Positions 5,583 to 11,825 of a stretch of DNA of 13,354 bases are shown one piece after another. The notes beneath the pieces are model-generated. The model worked only from the letters and a program-made list of their open reading frames with translations. It did no database searches and was not told where the DNA came from. The position numbers were made by a program, and so were the translations under genes. Source of the stretch: Candidatus Peregrinibacteria bacterium (GTDB lineage Bacteria; Patescibacteriota; Gracilibacteria; Peribacterales; Peribacteraceae); the NCBI GenBank assembly GCA_016866815.1, contig VGKZ01000021.1, positions 1-13,354 on the forward strand, read 5' to 3'. How positions within the stretch are numbered: the stretch's first letter is position 1; each line of letters opens with the position of its first letter.

Positions 5583-5983
5583 TGGTGGAGATGCCGGGAA
5601 TTGAACCCGGGTCCAACGTGTAGAACACGTGCTTATACTGTCATGTTCGCTCTGGACTTTCGGTTCGCGAGAGAGCGAACGAGAGAAGAACCGAAAGGAT
5701 CAACGCTGGTACACATTGCCTTAGCGTTATGGAGCAATGCATCTCGCTAGTGGCGCCTCATCCGTTAAGCGAGAATCCACGGAGAAGCGTGTTCGCGCTG
5801 GGCGAACTTACGCAACCGCAAGTGCGGGCTGCAAGCGGGCGAACCCGCGGGCAGCTGCATCACGGAATGCAGTCATTGCAGAGTTTGCAATTAGGTTTTG
5901 CACCAAGTGGGTACGGGAACCGGTGCCATCCCGAACAGAAACGATCGTACTCTAGAATCACGCTGTCGAAGCCTGTCATCCCC
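5583..5983 (-). ncRNA. ssrA: tmRNA (one-piece), trans-translation RNA
   Basis: Rescues stalled ribosomes by acting first as an alanyl-tRNA and then as an mRNA for a degradation tag. The 401-nt gene begins GGGGATGACAGGCTTCGACA (canonical tmRNA 5' end) and ends with a T-arm (GGTTCAATTCC) and CATCTCCACCA. The acceptor pairs GGGGATG with CATCTCC, including the G3-U70 wobble recognised by AlaRS. The P2 partner strands are AGCGTG/CACGTT and TAGAGTAC/GTGTTCTA. Pseudoknot 1 is at 5900-5933 (CGGGA/TCCCG crossed by GCACC/GGTGC). After the tag there are further H-type pseudoknots: CTCGCT/AGCGAG crossed by GTGG/CCAC, CATTGC/GCAATG crossed by AACGCT/AGCGTT, and CTTTCGGTTC/GAACCGAAAG crossed by GTTCGCTCT/AGAGCGAAC. 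CCA is encoded. No terminator follows; the next gene's promoter abuts the 3' end. Confidence 0.97.
5808..5888 (-). other. tmRNA tag reading frame (26 codons)
   Basis: The resume codon is taken as the GCA at 5888. The tag starts ANSAMTAFRD, continues Ala/Arg-rich, and ends LQPALAVA before TAA (5808-5810). An AN.. start and a small-hydrophobic LAVA end fit known tags read by ClpXP-type proteases. 26 residues is long for a tag. An alternative GCA 12 nt upstream, in another frame, would give 13 residues ending CIP, which does not look like a degradation signal. Confidence 0.8.
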
Positions 5984-5989
5984 AGATTG

Positions 5990-6022
5990 CATGGAAGGCA
6001 AACCTACGGTTTTCCTTCCATG
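5990..6022 (-). other. Strong hairpin directly upstream of the tmRNA 5' end
   Basis: CATGGAAGG pairs with CCTTCCATG (9 bp). After one mismatch, AAACC pairs with GGTTT around a 3-nt loop. It ends 6 nt before the mature 5' end (5983), in the likely precursor, so it may guide 5' processing. It has no T-run on either strand. Confidence 0.6.
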
Positions 6023-6023
6023 G

Positions 6024-6125
6024 ACCATCCTTTCCCTATAAGGAATCGCTCCAGCCCGCAGCAAGTGCGGGCTTCGCGATACGTTTCTCTATAGGCGGAG
6101 GCCATGGGAGTTGGAAACCGATGGT
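6024..6125 (-). ncRNA. Candidate structured RNA of unknown identity upstream of ssrA
   Basis: A closed 102-nt structure. On the minus strand ACCATC (6120-6125) pairs with GATGGT (6024-6029), TTTC with GAAA, CCTATA (6090-6095) with TATAGG (6035-6040), ATCGC (6076-6080) with GCGAT (6045-6049), and AGCCCGCA with TGCGGGCT around a 5-nt loop (6053-6073). A 17-nt one-sided bulge interrupts the lower stem. It lies between an extended -10 promoter and the tmRNA, so it may be a separate RNA or a leader removed during tmRNA maturation. I do not see SRP or RNase P hallmarks. The lopsided bulge recalls 6S RNA only loosely. The pairings hold on both strands, so the strand is inferred from the promoter. 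Confidence 0.45.
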
Positions 6126-6152
6126 TCAAACGAACGAGTCAGACGAGTCAAT

Positions 6153-6161
6153 AGTGTAGCA
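6153..6161 (-). promoter_or_regulatory. Extended -10 (TGC TACACT), likely ssrA promoter
   Basis: TGC TACACT (-10 at 6153-6158) with the expected start near 6146, about 160 nt before the mature tmRNA. No good -35 is seen. It sits just beyond the 3' end of the sensor kinase gene on the same strand. Confidence 0.5.
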
Positions 6162-6222
6162 CGAAACAGTGAAACCCTCTTCTGTTTCCTCTGAATCTTC
6201 TGAGTCTTCTGGATCCTCTCTA

Positions 6223-7632
6223 TCACCCGACCGGCAACGTAAACCAGAACACGCTGCCCTGCCCCTCACGACTTTCGAATCCCATCCTTCCGCCTGCGCG
6301 TTCCACGATGGTCTTGCAGACGAAGAGTCCGATGCCGTTGCCGTCCGGTTTCATGAGACGGGCGTTGCCTGCACGGGCGAGTCGGCCGAAGATGCGCGGC
6401 TTGTCGGCTTCCGGAATGCCGCACCCTCTATCCATGACCGAGACGCGCACAGTTTTTCCCTTACGGGAAACGGCGATGTGAATCGGCGTACCGGGCTCGG
6501 AATACACGATAGCGTTTTCCAGGAGCTCGATGACGACACCGTGAATCAATCGCGGGTTGATGCGCACCGTGCCGTCGATTTCCAGTCTCGTTTCGATTCT
6601 ATTGCCGATGTCCGGACGCTCCGCAGCGATTTGTCGGACAGCGTCACGAACGATGTTCGACGTCGAGACGGACTCATGATGCATGCTTTCATCGCTCTGC
6701 ACCACATGCTCCGCGCCGCGCAATGCACGGACGATACCGTTCATACGTTCCGCCGCCGTCACAATCTTGTCGCAGGCGTCACTCGAATCACAGGAACCTT
6801 CCTTGAGGAGTTCCGCCCACCACTTGATCGTCACGATCGGCGCACCGAGCTGGTGCGATACGAGTTCCAGCAGCGACGCGCGTTCGTTATTCACCATGCG
6901 CATAGCCTCGATTTTTCTGTTCCAAACTGCGTAACCGGCCAAGCTCGCCACACTCAGGGCAATCAGGGAAACTGCAATGAGCAGGAGCGGCGAAAACGCA
7001 CGTTTGGAGAGCGCGAGGTATTCGTGCGCGTTCATGTCGATACCGAGCGTGCCGGCGACCGTACCGTTTGCCCTGAACACAGGAGCATATCCCGAAATCA
7101 ACTCGCCCCACTGGTCGATCGTAATTTCTTCATCCACCGTCGGTCGTTCGAAGGCGGGACCCTGCAGTGCACTGATGTCCGAAATATCGTAGAGATCACC
7201 GGGGAATGAAGGCTCCTCTTCCGGTTCGATGACACCGTTGCCGTTCTTATCGAGCACATCCCCACTCTTCAGCGCATCGGCATCGGCGATGAACATCAGC
7301 GCGTTCGGATCCTTCGTCTTCCGCATGATGTACGCGAAGGAAATATTCGGGACGATGGTGCGGATGCGGTCGAGTTTGACCACGGTATCGCGGAATGTCT
7401 TCGTCTTCATGCTGGAAGGCCCTGTGATGCGGTCGATGTCCTCCCCGCGAAACTGCTCGGCTGCGAGCGATGCAGCGGTCATTAACCGCTGTCGGAGGAG
7501 ATCCTGCATGATCGATTGGCTGCGGGCATACAGAGGAACACCCTCCGCAAATATCAAGAGAAAGAGTGCCGCACCCAGAAACAGGGCAGCCGCGTTGCCT
7601 CTGATACACCTGCGGATGCTTTTTGTGTCCAT
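6223..7632 (-). CDS. Membrane sensor histidine kinase with Cache-like domain carrying an EF-hand loop
   Basis: 469 aa. Transmembrane helix 1 spans about 12-36 and helix 2 about 213-236. The outside domain between them (37-212) has PDC/Cache-like features: FAYIMRK..., 'ALMFIADADA', PGDLYD, 'DQWGELISGYAPVFRANGTV' and LGIDM. It contains D128-K-N130-G-N132-G-V-I-E-P-E-E139, a textbook EF-hand calcium loop. The cytoplasmic part has the H-box 'LELVSHQLGAPIVTIKW' (H260), N-box 'IELLENAIVYSE' (N373), G1 'DRGCGI' (401-406), F-box 'IFGRLA' and G2 'GNGIGLFV' (431-438). All catalytic residues are present. No HAMP domain is obvious and no response regulator is adjacent, so its partner is unknown. The start is set by a consensus extended -10 10 nt upstream. 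Confidence 0.93.
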   Translation of the reverse strand: MDTKSIRRCIRGNAAALFLGAALFLLIFAEGVPLYARSQSIMQDLLRQRLMTAASLAAEQFRGEDIDRITGPSSMKTKTFRDTVVKLDRIRTIVPNISFAYIMRKTKDPNALMFIADADALKSGDVLDKNGNGVIEPEEEPSFPGDLYDISDISALQGPAFERPTVDEEITIDQWGELISGYAPVFRANGTVAGTLGIDMNAHEYLALSKRAFSPLLLIAVSLIALSVASLAGYAVWNRKIEAMRMVNNERASLLELVSHQLGAPIVTIKWWAELLKEGSCDSSDACDKIVTAAERMNGIVRALRGAEHVVQSDESMHHESVSTSNIVRDAVRQIAAERPDIGNRIETRLEIDGTVRINPRLIHGVVIELLENAIVYSEPGTPIHIAVSRKGKTVRVSVMDRGCGIPEADKPRIFGRLARAGNARLMKPDGNGIGLFVCKTIVERAGGRMGFESREGQGSVFWFTLPVG

Positions 7633-7642
7633 GAATCGCTCA

Positions 7643-7651
7643 ATTATAGCA
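7643..7651 (-). promoter_or_regulatory. Extended -10 (TGC TATAAT) of the sensor kinase
   Basis: Perfect TGnTATAAT, 10 nt before the ATG at 7632. It faces away from the promoter of the 87-aa gene; the two -10 boxes are about 20 bp apart. Confidence 0.7.
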
Positions 7652-7666
7652 AATTTCAGGCATTTT

Positions 7667-7675
7667 TGCTACAGT
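7667..7675 (+). promoter_or_regulatory. Extended -10 (TGC TACAGT) of the 87-aa gene
   Basis: TGnTACAGT ending 6 nt before the ATG at 7682. The start codons of the two divergent genes are only 49 bp apart, so both promoters share this short gap. Confidence 0.5.
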
Positions 7676-7681
7676 TGTTCC

Positions 7682-7945
7682 ATGCGAAAACAGGACGAGG
7701 AGCGCTGGCCGAAAGTCATCGGAACAGGGCTCGCCTACGTGCAGCACGGTATCGATACGGCCGTGAAAGTCGGTGTGGGATTCCTGGAGGGCTTGGGGGG
7801 CGAACAGGCAATCGTTTCCGCACAGAAGAGAACCATTCCGGAGCGCGCGGCGCACGTCGGGAAGACGTTCCTCCGGTTCGTCGGAAGGATCGGATCGAGT
7901 TACTTCGAAGAGTACGAGAAGCTCAAGCGAAAAGAGCGCTTTTAA
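7682..7945 (+). CDS. Uncharacterised 87-aa protein
   Basis: Starts MRKQDEERWPKVIGTGLAYV and ends EEYEKLKRKERF. The middle is glycine- and valine-rich (GIDTAVKVGVGFLEGLGGEQ), followed by basic helical sequence. The hydrophobicity is too low for a clear membrane helix, although 18-40 could be an amphipathic segment. Family not recognised. The frame stays open far upstream, but that part is antisense to the kinase, and the ATG at 7682 follows a -10 box at leaderless distance. Its last 23 bp overlap the convergent end of the RsbW-like gene. Divergent promoters with the kinase hint at shared regulation, not proven. Confidence 0.65.
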   Translation: MRKQDEERWPKVIGTGLAYVQHGIDTAVKVGVGFLEGLGGEQAIVSAQKRTIPERAAHVGKTFLRFVGRIGSSYFEEYEKLKRKERF

Positions 7946-8612
7946 CCATCGTCACTTCGTTGCCCTTTTCATTGTAACGGACTTCGTTCATAAAACTTTT
8001 CATGAGGAGAACGCCTCGACCGGATGCCTTTTCCACATTCTCCGGATCCGTAGGATCTGGTGCGTTTTTCCAGTCAAACCCCTCTCCTTCATCGCGCAAC
8101 ACGATGGCTATGGACTGGGGCACTCCGATAGCCTCAATACGCTCGATCATCTCGACGCAAAAACGATCAATGAGGGTGACTTCTTCATTCTGTGTCACGG
8201 TGAGTTCGACACTGGAAGGTACCATGGGAGGCTGCTCTGCACAGACATGCTGAACGAGCACGCGAACCTCAATGGCACGCGCGTAGAGATTCTTCGTTCG
8301 ACGTGCCCTCATATCCTGTATGTCGGCATTATGATCGGCAGTTTCACGAAGCTCGGAAGAACGCCCAAGGTTTCCGTGGTACACGCAATTTGAAGTCGCT
8401 TCCTTGAATGCCAATTCCACGGAGAAAATCGCTCTTGGCGGAAGAGCGAGCGAACGCATCCATCCTGAAAGTACTTCCCGGATACGCAACATTCTCCTTT
8501 CGAGAATACCGGAATATTCCAAATCGCTTTTCACCGCCTCCGGATCATCAACACGCACGTAGGCACGAAGGATCTCTATTTCTTGCAAACCGCCTTCAGA
8601 AGCAGCAGACAT
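7923..8612 (-). CDS. RsbW/SpoIIAB-like HATPase (anti-sigma or serine kinase type)
   Basis: 229 aa from the ATG at 8612. It has the HATPase_c_2 layout of anti-sigma serine kinases: N-box 'ELAFKEATSNCVYHGN' (residues about 66-81), G1 'VLRDEGEGFDW', then 'ASGRGVLLMKSFMNEVRYNE', which is very close to the RsbW 'GRGL-LI---MDEV' pattern. The first 60 residues and the roughly 85-residue stretch between N-box and G1 are longer than in RsbW (about 30 there), so this is an unusual member. Such proteins bind sigma factors or phosphorylate STAS partners; none is visible nearby. A TTG 9 nt upstream (8621) would add MSA, but it overlaps the -10 box, so the ATG is chosen. Confidence 0.85.
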   Translation of the reverse strand: MSAASEGGLQEIEILRAYVRVDDPEAVKSDLEYSGILERRMLRIREVLSGWMRSLALPPRAIFSVELAFKEATSNCVYHGNLGRSSELRETADHNADIQDMRARRTKNLYARAIEVRVLVQHVCAEQPPMVPSSVELTVTQNEEVTLIDRFCVEMIERIEAIGVPQSIAIVLRDEGEGFDWKNAPDPTDPENVEKASGRGVLLMKSFMNEVRYNEKGNEVTMVKSALFA

Positions 8613-8620
8613 TGCGGACA

Positions 8621-8648
8621 ATTCTATCCCACTTCCACATTATGTCAA
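8621..8648 (-). promoter_or_regulatory. Promoter TTGACA-16-TAGAAT of the RsbW-like gene
   Basis: Perfect -35 (8643-8648) and TAGAAT (8621-8626, 5/6) separated by 16 bp, ending 8 nt before the ATG at 8612. The transcript would be leaderless, which excludes the TTG start. Confidence 0.75.
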
Positions 8649-8685
8649 ATATTGTTGTCAGACCTGTGCAAAACGCTCATTCGAT

Positions 8686-8694
8686 TGATACACT
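8686..8694 (+). promoter_or_regulatory. Extended -10 (TGA TACACT) of alaS
   Basis: TGnTACACT ending 9 nt before the ATG at 8704, with an expected leader of about 3 nt. There is no T-box or other leader, since the whole divergent gap to the RsbW-like gene is 91 bp. Confidence 0.55.
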
Positions 8695-8703
8695 GACGCC
8701 AAA

Positions 8704-10527
8704 ATGAAGCCTCTTTCGACCGATGAAATCCGGCAGAGTTATCTCGATTTCTTCGAGTCCAAGGGCCATGCCTGCATCCCCGGCGCGAGTTTGGTTCCGG
8801 AGAATGACCCGACGGTGCTCTTCACGACCGCAGGTATGCACCCGCTGGTCCCCTACCTCATGGGAGAAAAACACCCGTCGGGAAACAGACTGGTCGATGT
8901 GCAGAAGTGCGTGCGCACCGGAGACATCGATGAAGTCGGCGATGCGTCGCACCTCACGATGTTCGAAATGCTCGGGAACTGGAGCCTCGGAGATTATTTC
9001 AAGAAAGAGGCGATTGCCTGGAGCTACGAATTTCTGACCGAAGTGCTGCAGATTCCAAAGGACATGCTGGCAGTGACATGTTTTCAAGGAGACAACGACG
9101 CACCGCGTGACGACGAAGCGGCGGGATTCTGGAAGAGCATGGGTATTCCCGAAGAGCGGATAGGATTTCTTCCGAAAGCCAAAAACTGGTGGGGCCCTGC
9201 GGGACAAACAGGTCCATGCGGACCGGATACGGAAATGTTTTACTGGGTTGGCGAGGGTAGTCCTCTGGGGAATCCGGCAACACACGATGCACAGTGGCTG
9301 GAGATCTGGAACGACGTGTTCATGCAGTACAACAAGAACGCTGATGGAACGTTCACGCCCCTCAAGCAGCAGAATGTGGATACGGGAATGGGACTGGAGC
9401 GTGTTGCGAAAGTACTGCAGGGAGTCGAGACAGTCTATGAGACAGATCGGTTCAAACCCATCGTCGACCTCGTCGTCTCACTCACAGATCACAGTACACA
9501 GCTTCCCGCTCGCCACGTTCGCATCATCGTGGATCACCTCAAGGCCGCAACATTTGTGATCGCCGACGGTGTGAAACCGAGCAATGTTGATCAGGGCTAC
9601 GTGCTGCGCCGTATCATCCGACGCGCGATTCGTTCCGCACGCCAGATCGGCATTCCGTTCGAGGGAGGATTCACGCCACTGATCGCAGGGGAAGTGATTG
9701 CGCAGTACGGACACATCTACGGAAACCTGAAGACGAACGCGAAGGACATCCGCGATGTACTCAGTCATGAAGAGCAGCAGTTCCTGAAAACGCTGCAGGA
9801 AGGCATGAAGCAGTTCCAGAAAATTACCGGCACGCTCAAGAGCAACACCATCGCGGGGCAGGACGCCTTCCACCTGTACGACACCTACGGCTTCCCGATC
9901 GAGCTGACGAAGGAAATCGCCGCAGAGCACGGCTTTGCGGTTGATGAAAAAGGTTTTGCAAAATCCTTCGAGGCGCACCAGGACCTTTCCCGCAAAGGCG
10001 CGGAGCAGAAGTTCAAAGGCGGACTCGCCGATCACTCGGCGGAGACGACGAAGCTGCACACGGCGACACATCTGCTGAATGCGGCGCTGCACACGGTGCT
10101 CGGTCAGCACATCAGTCAGAAAGGAAGCAACATAACTGCGGAGCGTCTGCGCTTCGACTTCAATCATCCGGATAAGATGACACCGGAGCAGATCAGCGAA
10201 GTCGAACGTCTCGTGAACGAAGCGATCGCAGCCGACTTACCCGTCTCCTATCATGTGACAACAGTGGATGGTGCAAAGAAGGAAGGAGCAATCGGAGTCT
10301 TCGGTGAGCGGTACGGTTCGGAAGTGAAGGTCTACGTCATGGGAGACTTCTCCAGAGAAATTTGTGGAGGTCCCCACGTGTCGAGGACCGGAGTCCTGGG
10401 GTCGTTCAAGATTCAGAAAGAAGAGAGTTCTTCGGCAGGGGTTCGCAGAATTAAGGCTATTGTGAGTGGCGGACCGGCGGAGGTGGAAGTGGCGGGAGAG
10501 GATTTGCTAAGCTCTGACGGTGTGTAG
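8704..10527 (+). CDS. alaS: Alanyl-tRNA synthetase, short form without C-Ala domain
   Basis: Joins alanine to tRNA-Ala and to the tmRNA acceptor. 607 aa. The class II core occupies about 1-240: 'RQSYLDFFESKGH', 'DPTVLFTTAGMHPLVPYLMG', 'KCVRTGDIDEVGDASHLTMF' with EMLGNWSLGDYFK (motif 2 region), and 'VDTGMGLERVAKVLQG' (motif 3). The tRNA-recognition domain follows (about 245-445; 'RHVRIIVDHLKAATFVIADG', GYVLRRIIRRAIR). The editing domain has the zinc-type H452-TAT-H456 and C554-GGP-H558 motifs plus 'SSSAGVRRIKAIV'. The protein stops right after the editing domain, so the coiled coil and C-Ala domain of typical roughly 870-aa enzymes are missing; such short forms occur in CPR bacteria. Its last 8 bases overlap the next gene. 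All motifs look intact. Confidence 0.97.
   Translation: MKPLSTDEIRQSYLDFFESKGHACIPGASLVPENDPTVLFTTAGMHPLVPYLMGEKHPSGNRLVDVQKCVRTGDIDEVGDASHLTMFEMLGNWSLGDYFKKEAIAWSYEFLTEVLQIPKDMLAVTCFQGDNDAPRDDEAAGFWKSMGIPEERIGFLPKAKNWWGPAGQTGPCGPDTEMFYWVGEGSPLGNPATHDAQWLEIWNDVFMQYNKNADGTFTPLKQQNVDTGMGLERVAKVLQGVETVYETDRFKPIVDLVVSLTDHSTQLPARHVRIIVDHLKAATFVIADGVKPSNVDQGYVLRRIIRRAIRSARQIGIPFEGGFTPLIAGEVIAQYGHIYGNLKTNAKDIRDVLSHEEQQFLKTLQEGMKQFQKITGTLKSNTIAGQDAFHLYDTYGFPIELTKEIAAEHGFAVDEKGFAKSFEAHQDLSRKGAEQKFKGGLADHSAETTKLHTATHLLNAALHTVLGQHISQKGSNITAERLRFDFNHPDKMTPEQISEVERLVNEAIAADLPVSYHVTTVDGAKKEGAIGVFGERYGSEVKVYVMGDFSREICGGPHVSRTGVLGSFKIQKEESSSAGVRRIKAIVSGGPAEVEVAGEDLLSSDGV
10505..10513 (+). promoter_or_regulatory. 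Possible extended -10 (TGC TAAGCT) inside the end of alaS
   Basis: TGC TAAGCT, weak in the hexamer but with the same TTTGCTA context as the kinase promoter, ending 6 nt before the GTG at 10520. The downstream gene may instead be read from the alaS transcript. Confidence 0.25.
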
Positions 10528-11689
10528 ACATTCCCTCCTCATCGCGCTTGCCCTCCTGCTTGCTCCTGCAAGCGCCCTCGCTGCAACCACGACATGGAAC
10601 TTCGCCGGGGAGAAGAAGATCGACGGGTGGAACTACGGAGGACTGACGACCATGCAGCTGCAACCTGAAGGACTCCTGATTCGCACAGAGACCGCAGGGC
10701 AACTGGTGAAAGTCGCGGACATCGGACACAGCGTCACCACCATCACCGTTTCCTACACCGCGTTGAATCCCAGCGACGGTATTTTCCTCTGGAAGCCGAA
10801 GGGGGCATCGCTGAACCAGGTGTACCAGCTACCGGTCAGTTTCGAAGCTGGTCACCGGAAGCTGGTGCTGGATATGCAGAGAATACAGGAGTGGGATGCA
10901 ACGAGTGACAGGATAGGGCTCGGGTTCAACCCCGGCACAAACCTGATCCTCGAGAAGATAGAACTCGGCTCCCCTACTCTGACTGCACGCATCATCTACG
11001 GAGCAAAAGCGTTCTGGACCTTCGATGAGCTGCGACCCTACAGCATCAACTTCCTCTGGGGACCGCTCCTGGCAACGAGTGAAGAGCAAGTTGCGAACAT
11101 GTACAACGCACTGCCGCCGGGAGCACCTTCGGCAAATGCATTCCTGTATGGCGTCATCGGCCTCGCGCTGCTCACGTACCTGATTCTGAAACGCTTCAGA
11201 GGAAAATATGCCACGATGACACGGCGCGCGTTCACGGTATTCGTCTGCGTGACCGCAGGCATCTGGATGATCTACGACCTGCGCATGGGACTGGAGTTTG
11301 TGAGCTATGCAAGTAAAGACTGGAAGACCTGGTGGTCGCAGCCGCTGGAACTGCAGGACTTCCGTGACCGCGGGAGCTTCAATGCGTTCCTGAACAAAGT
11401 GCAGCCGCTCATCAAAGATGAGAAGGCGTTTGTCTTCGTCGCGTCCCACGGGTGGCCCTACTCGGGACAAATGCGCTACAGCGCATACCCCGCACGCCCG
11501 CTCCCGAGCGATGACCCTGAAACGCCTGGTGCGACGCTCTGGGTCGTCTACGGCAGACAGGACATAGTCTTGAAGGACAAGAAACTGACGGTTGACAGCG
11601 TGCCTGTGACACCGGAGGGGGAAATGCTTCTGGAATTCGAACCCGGTGCCTTTGTCTTCCGCATCGACCAACTAGCTTCCAAACCCTAG
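10520..11689 (+). CDS. Membrane/secreted protein with signal peptide and two membrane helices, unknown
   Basis: 389 aa from the GTG at 10520. Residues 1-21 are a signal peptide (MCRHSLLIALALLLAPASAL, cleavage after ALA). An extracytoplasmic beta-rich domain (22-about 150; WNFAGEKKIDGWNYGG, 'DGIFLWKPKGASLNQVYQLP', then 'HRKLVLDMQRIQEWD') resembles a carbohydrate-binding or lectin-like sandwich. Two membrane helices follow at about 206-223 and 237-253, then an outer C-terminal domain with 'KAFVFVASHGWPYSGQMRYS' (303-321) and 'GATLWVVYGRQDIVLKD'. I do not know the family. It overlaps the alaS stop by 8 bp and is followed by a GT-C type protein, so the pair may act in polysaccharide or glycoprotein assembly at the membrane. 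The start is inferred from the signal peptide. Confidence 0.75.
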   Translation: MCRHSLLIALALLLAPASALAATTTWNFAGEKKIDGWNYGGLTTMQLQPEGLLIRTETAGQLVKVADIGHSVTTITVSYTALNPSDGIFLWKPKGASLNQVYQLPVSFEAGHRKLVLDMQRIQEWDATSDRIGLGFNPGTNLILEKIELGSPTLTARIIYGAKAFWTFDELRPYSINFLWGPLLATSEEQVANMYNALPPGAPSANAFLYGVIGLALLTYLILKRFRGKYATMTRRAFTVFVCVTAGIWMIYDLRMGLEFVSYASKDWKTWWSQPLELQDFRDRGSFNAFLNKVQPLIKDEKAFVFVASHGWPYSGQMRYSAYPARPLPSDDPETPGATLWVVYGRQDIVLKDKKLTVDSVPVTPEGEMLLEFEPGAFVFRIDQLASKP

Positions 11690-11702
11690 TTCCCCATTTC
11701 CT

Positions 11703-11747
11703 TCGTTCCCTACACCCTACTCCCTACCCCCTCACCCTACGCCCTAC
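11703..11747 (+). repeat. CCCTAC-type tandem low-complexity tract
   Basis: Five near-exact CCCTAC units with 1-2 base spacers between the 389-aa gene and the GT-C gene. It is pyrimidine-only apart from A. It gives no start codon and may be a slippage-prone simple repeat. Confidence 0.65.
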
Positions 11748-11825
11748 CTGTGGCTCCCCATCGGCCTCCTCCTCCCCACGCTCTGCGGATACTTCGCTCT
11801 GGCTCTGCTGGAAGGAAAAACACGG

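Noticed and set aside
5581..5590. AATGGTGGA resembling the start of the microORFs (2417, 4061, 4519)
   Set aside because: Here it is the complement of the tmRNA CCACCA end; the similarity is chance.
6024..6125. Identity as SRP RNA, RNase P RNA or 6S RNA
   Set aside because: No GGAA-capped SRP domain IV sequence, no GAGGAAAGTCC or other RNase P core, and the bulge is one-sided unlike the 6S central bubble; left unnamed.
6169..7209. 346-aa plus-strand frame opposite the sensor kinase
   Set aside because: No recognisable motifs, composition of an antisense shadow, while the kinase frame has all catalytic boxes.
9478..10167. 229-aa antisense frame over alaS
   Set aside because: Lies opposite strongly conserved AlaRS sequence; no own features.
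10829..11671. 280-aa antisense frame over the signal-peptide protein
   Set aside because: Arg/Cys/Glu-rich shadow without domain, promoter or start context.
11703..11747. CCCTAC repeats as telomere-like or CRISPR array
   Set aside because: Units are too short with 1-2 nt spacers; a simple low-complexity tract. No CRISPR repeats or cas genes are seen anywhere in the window.
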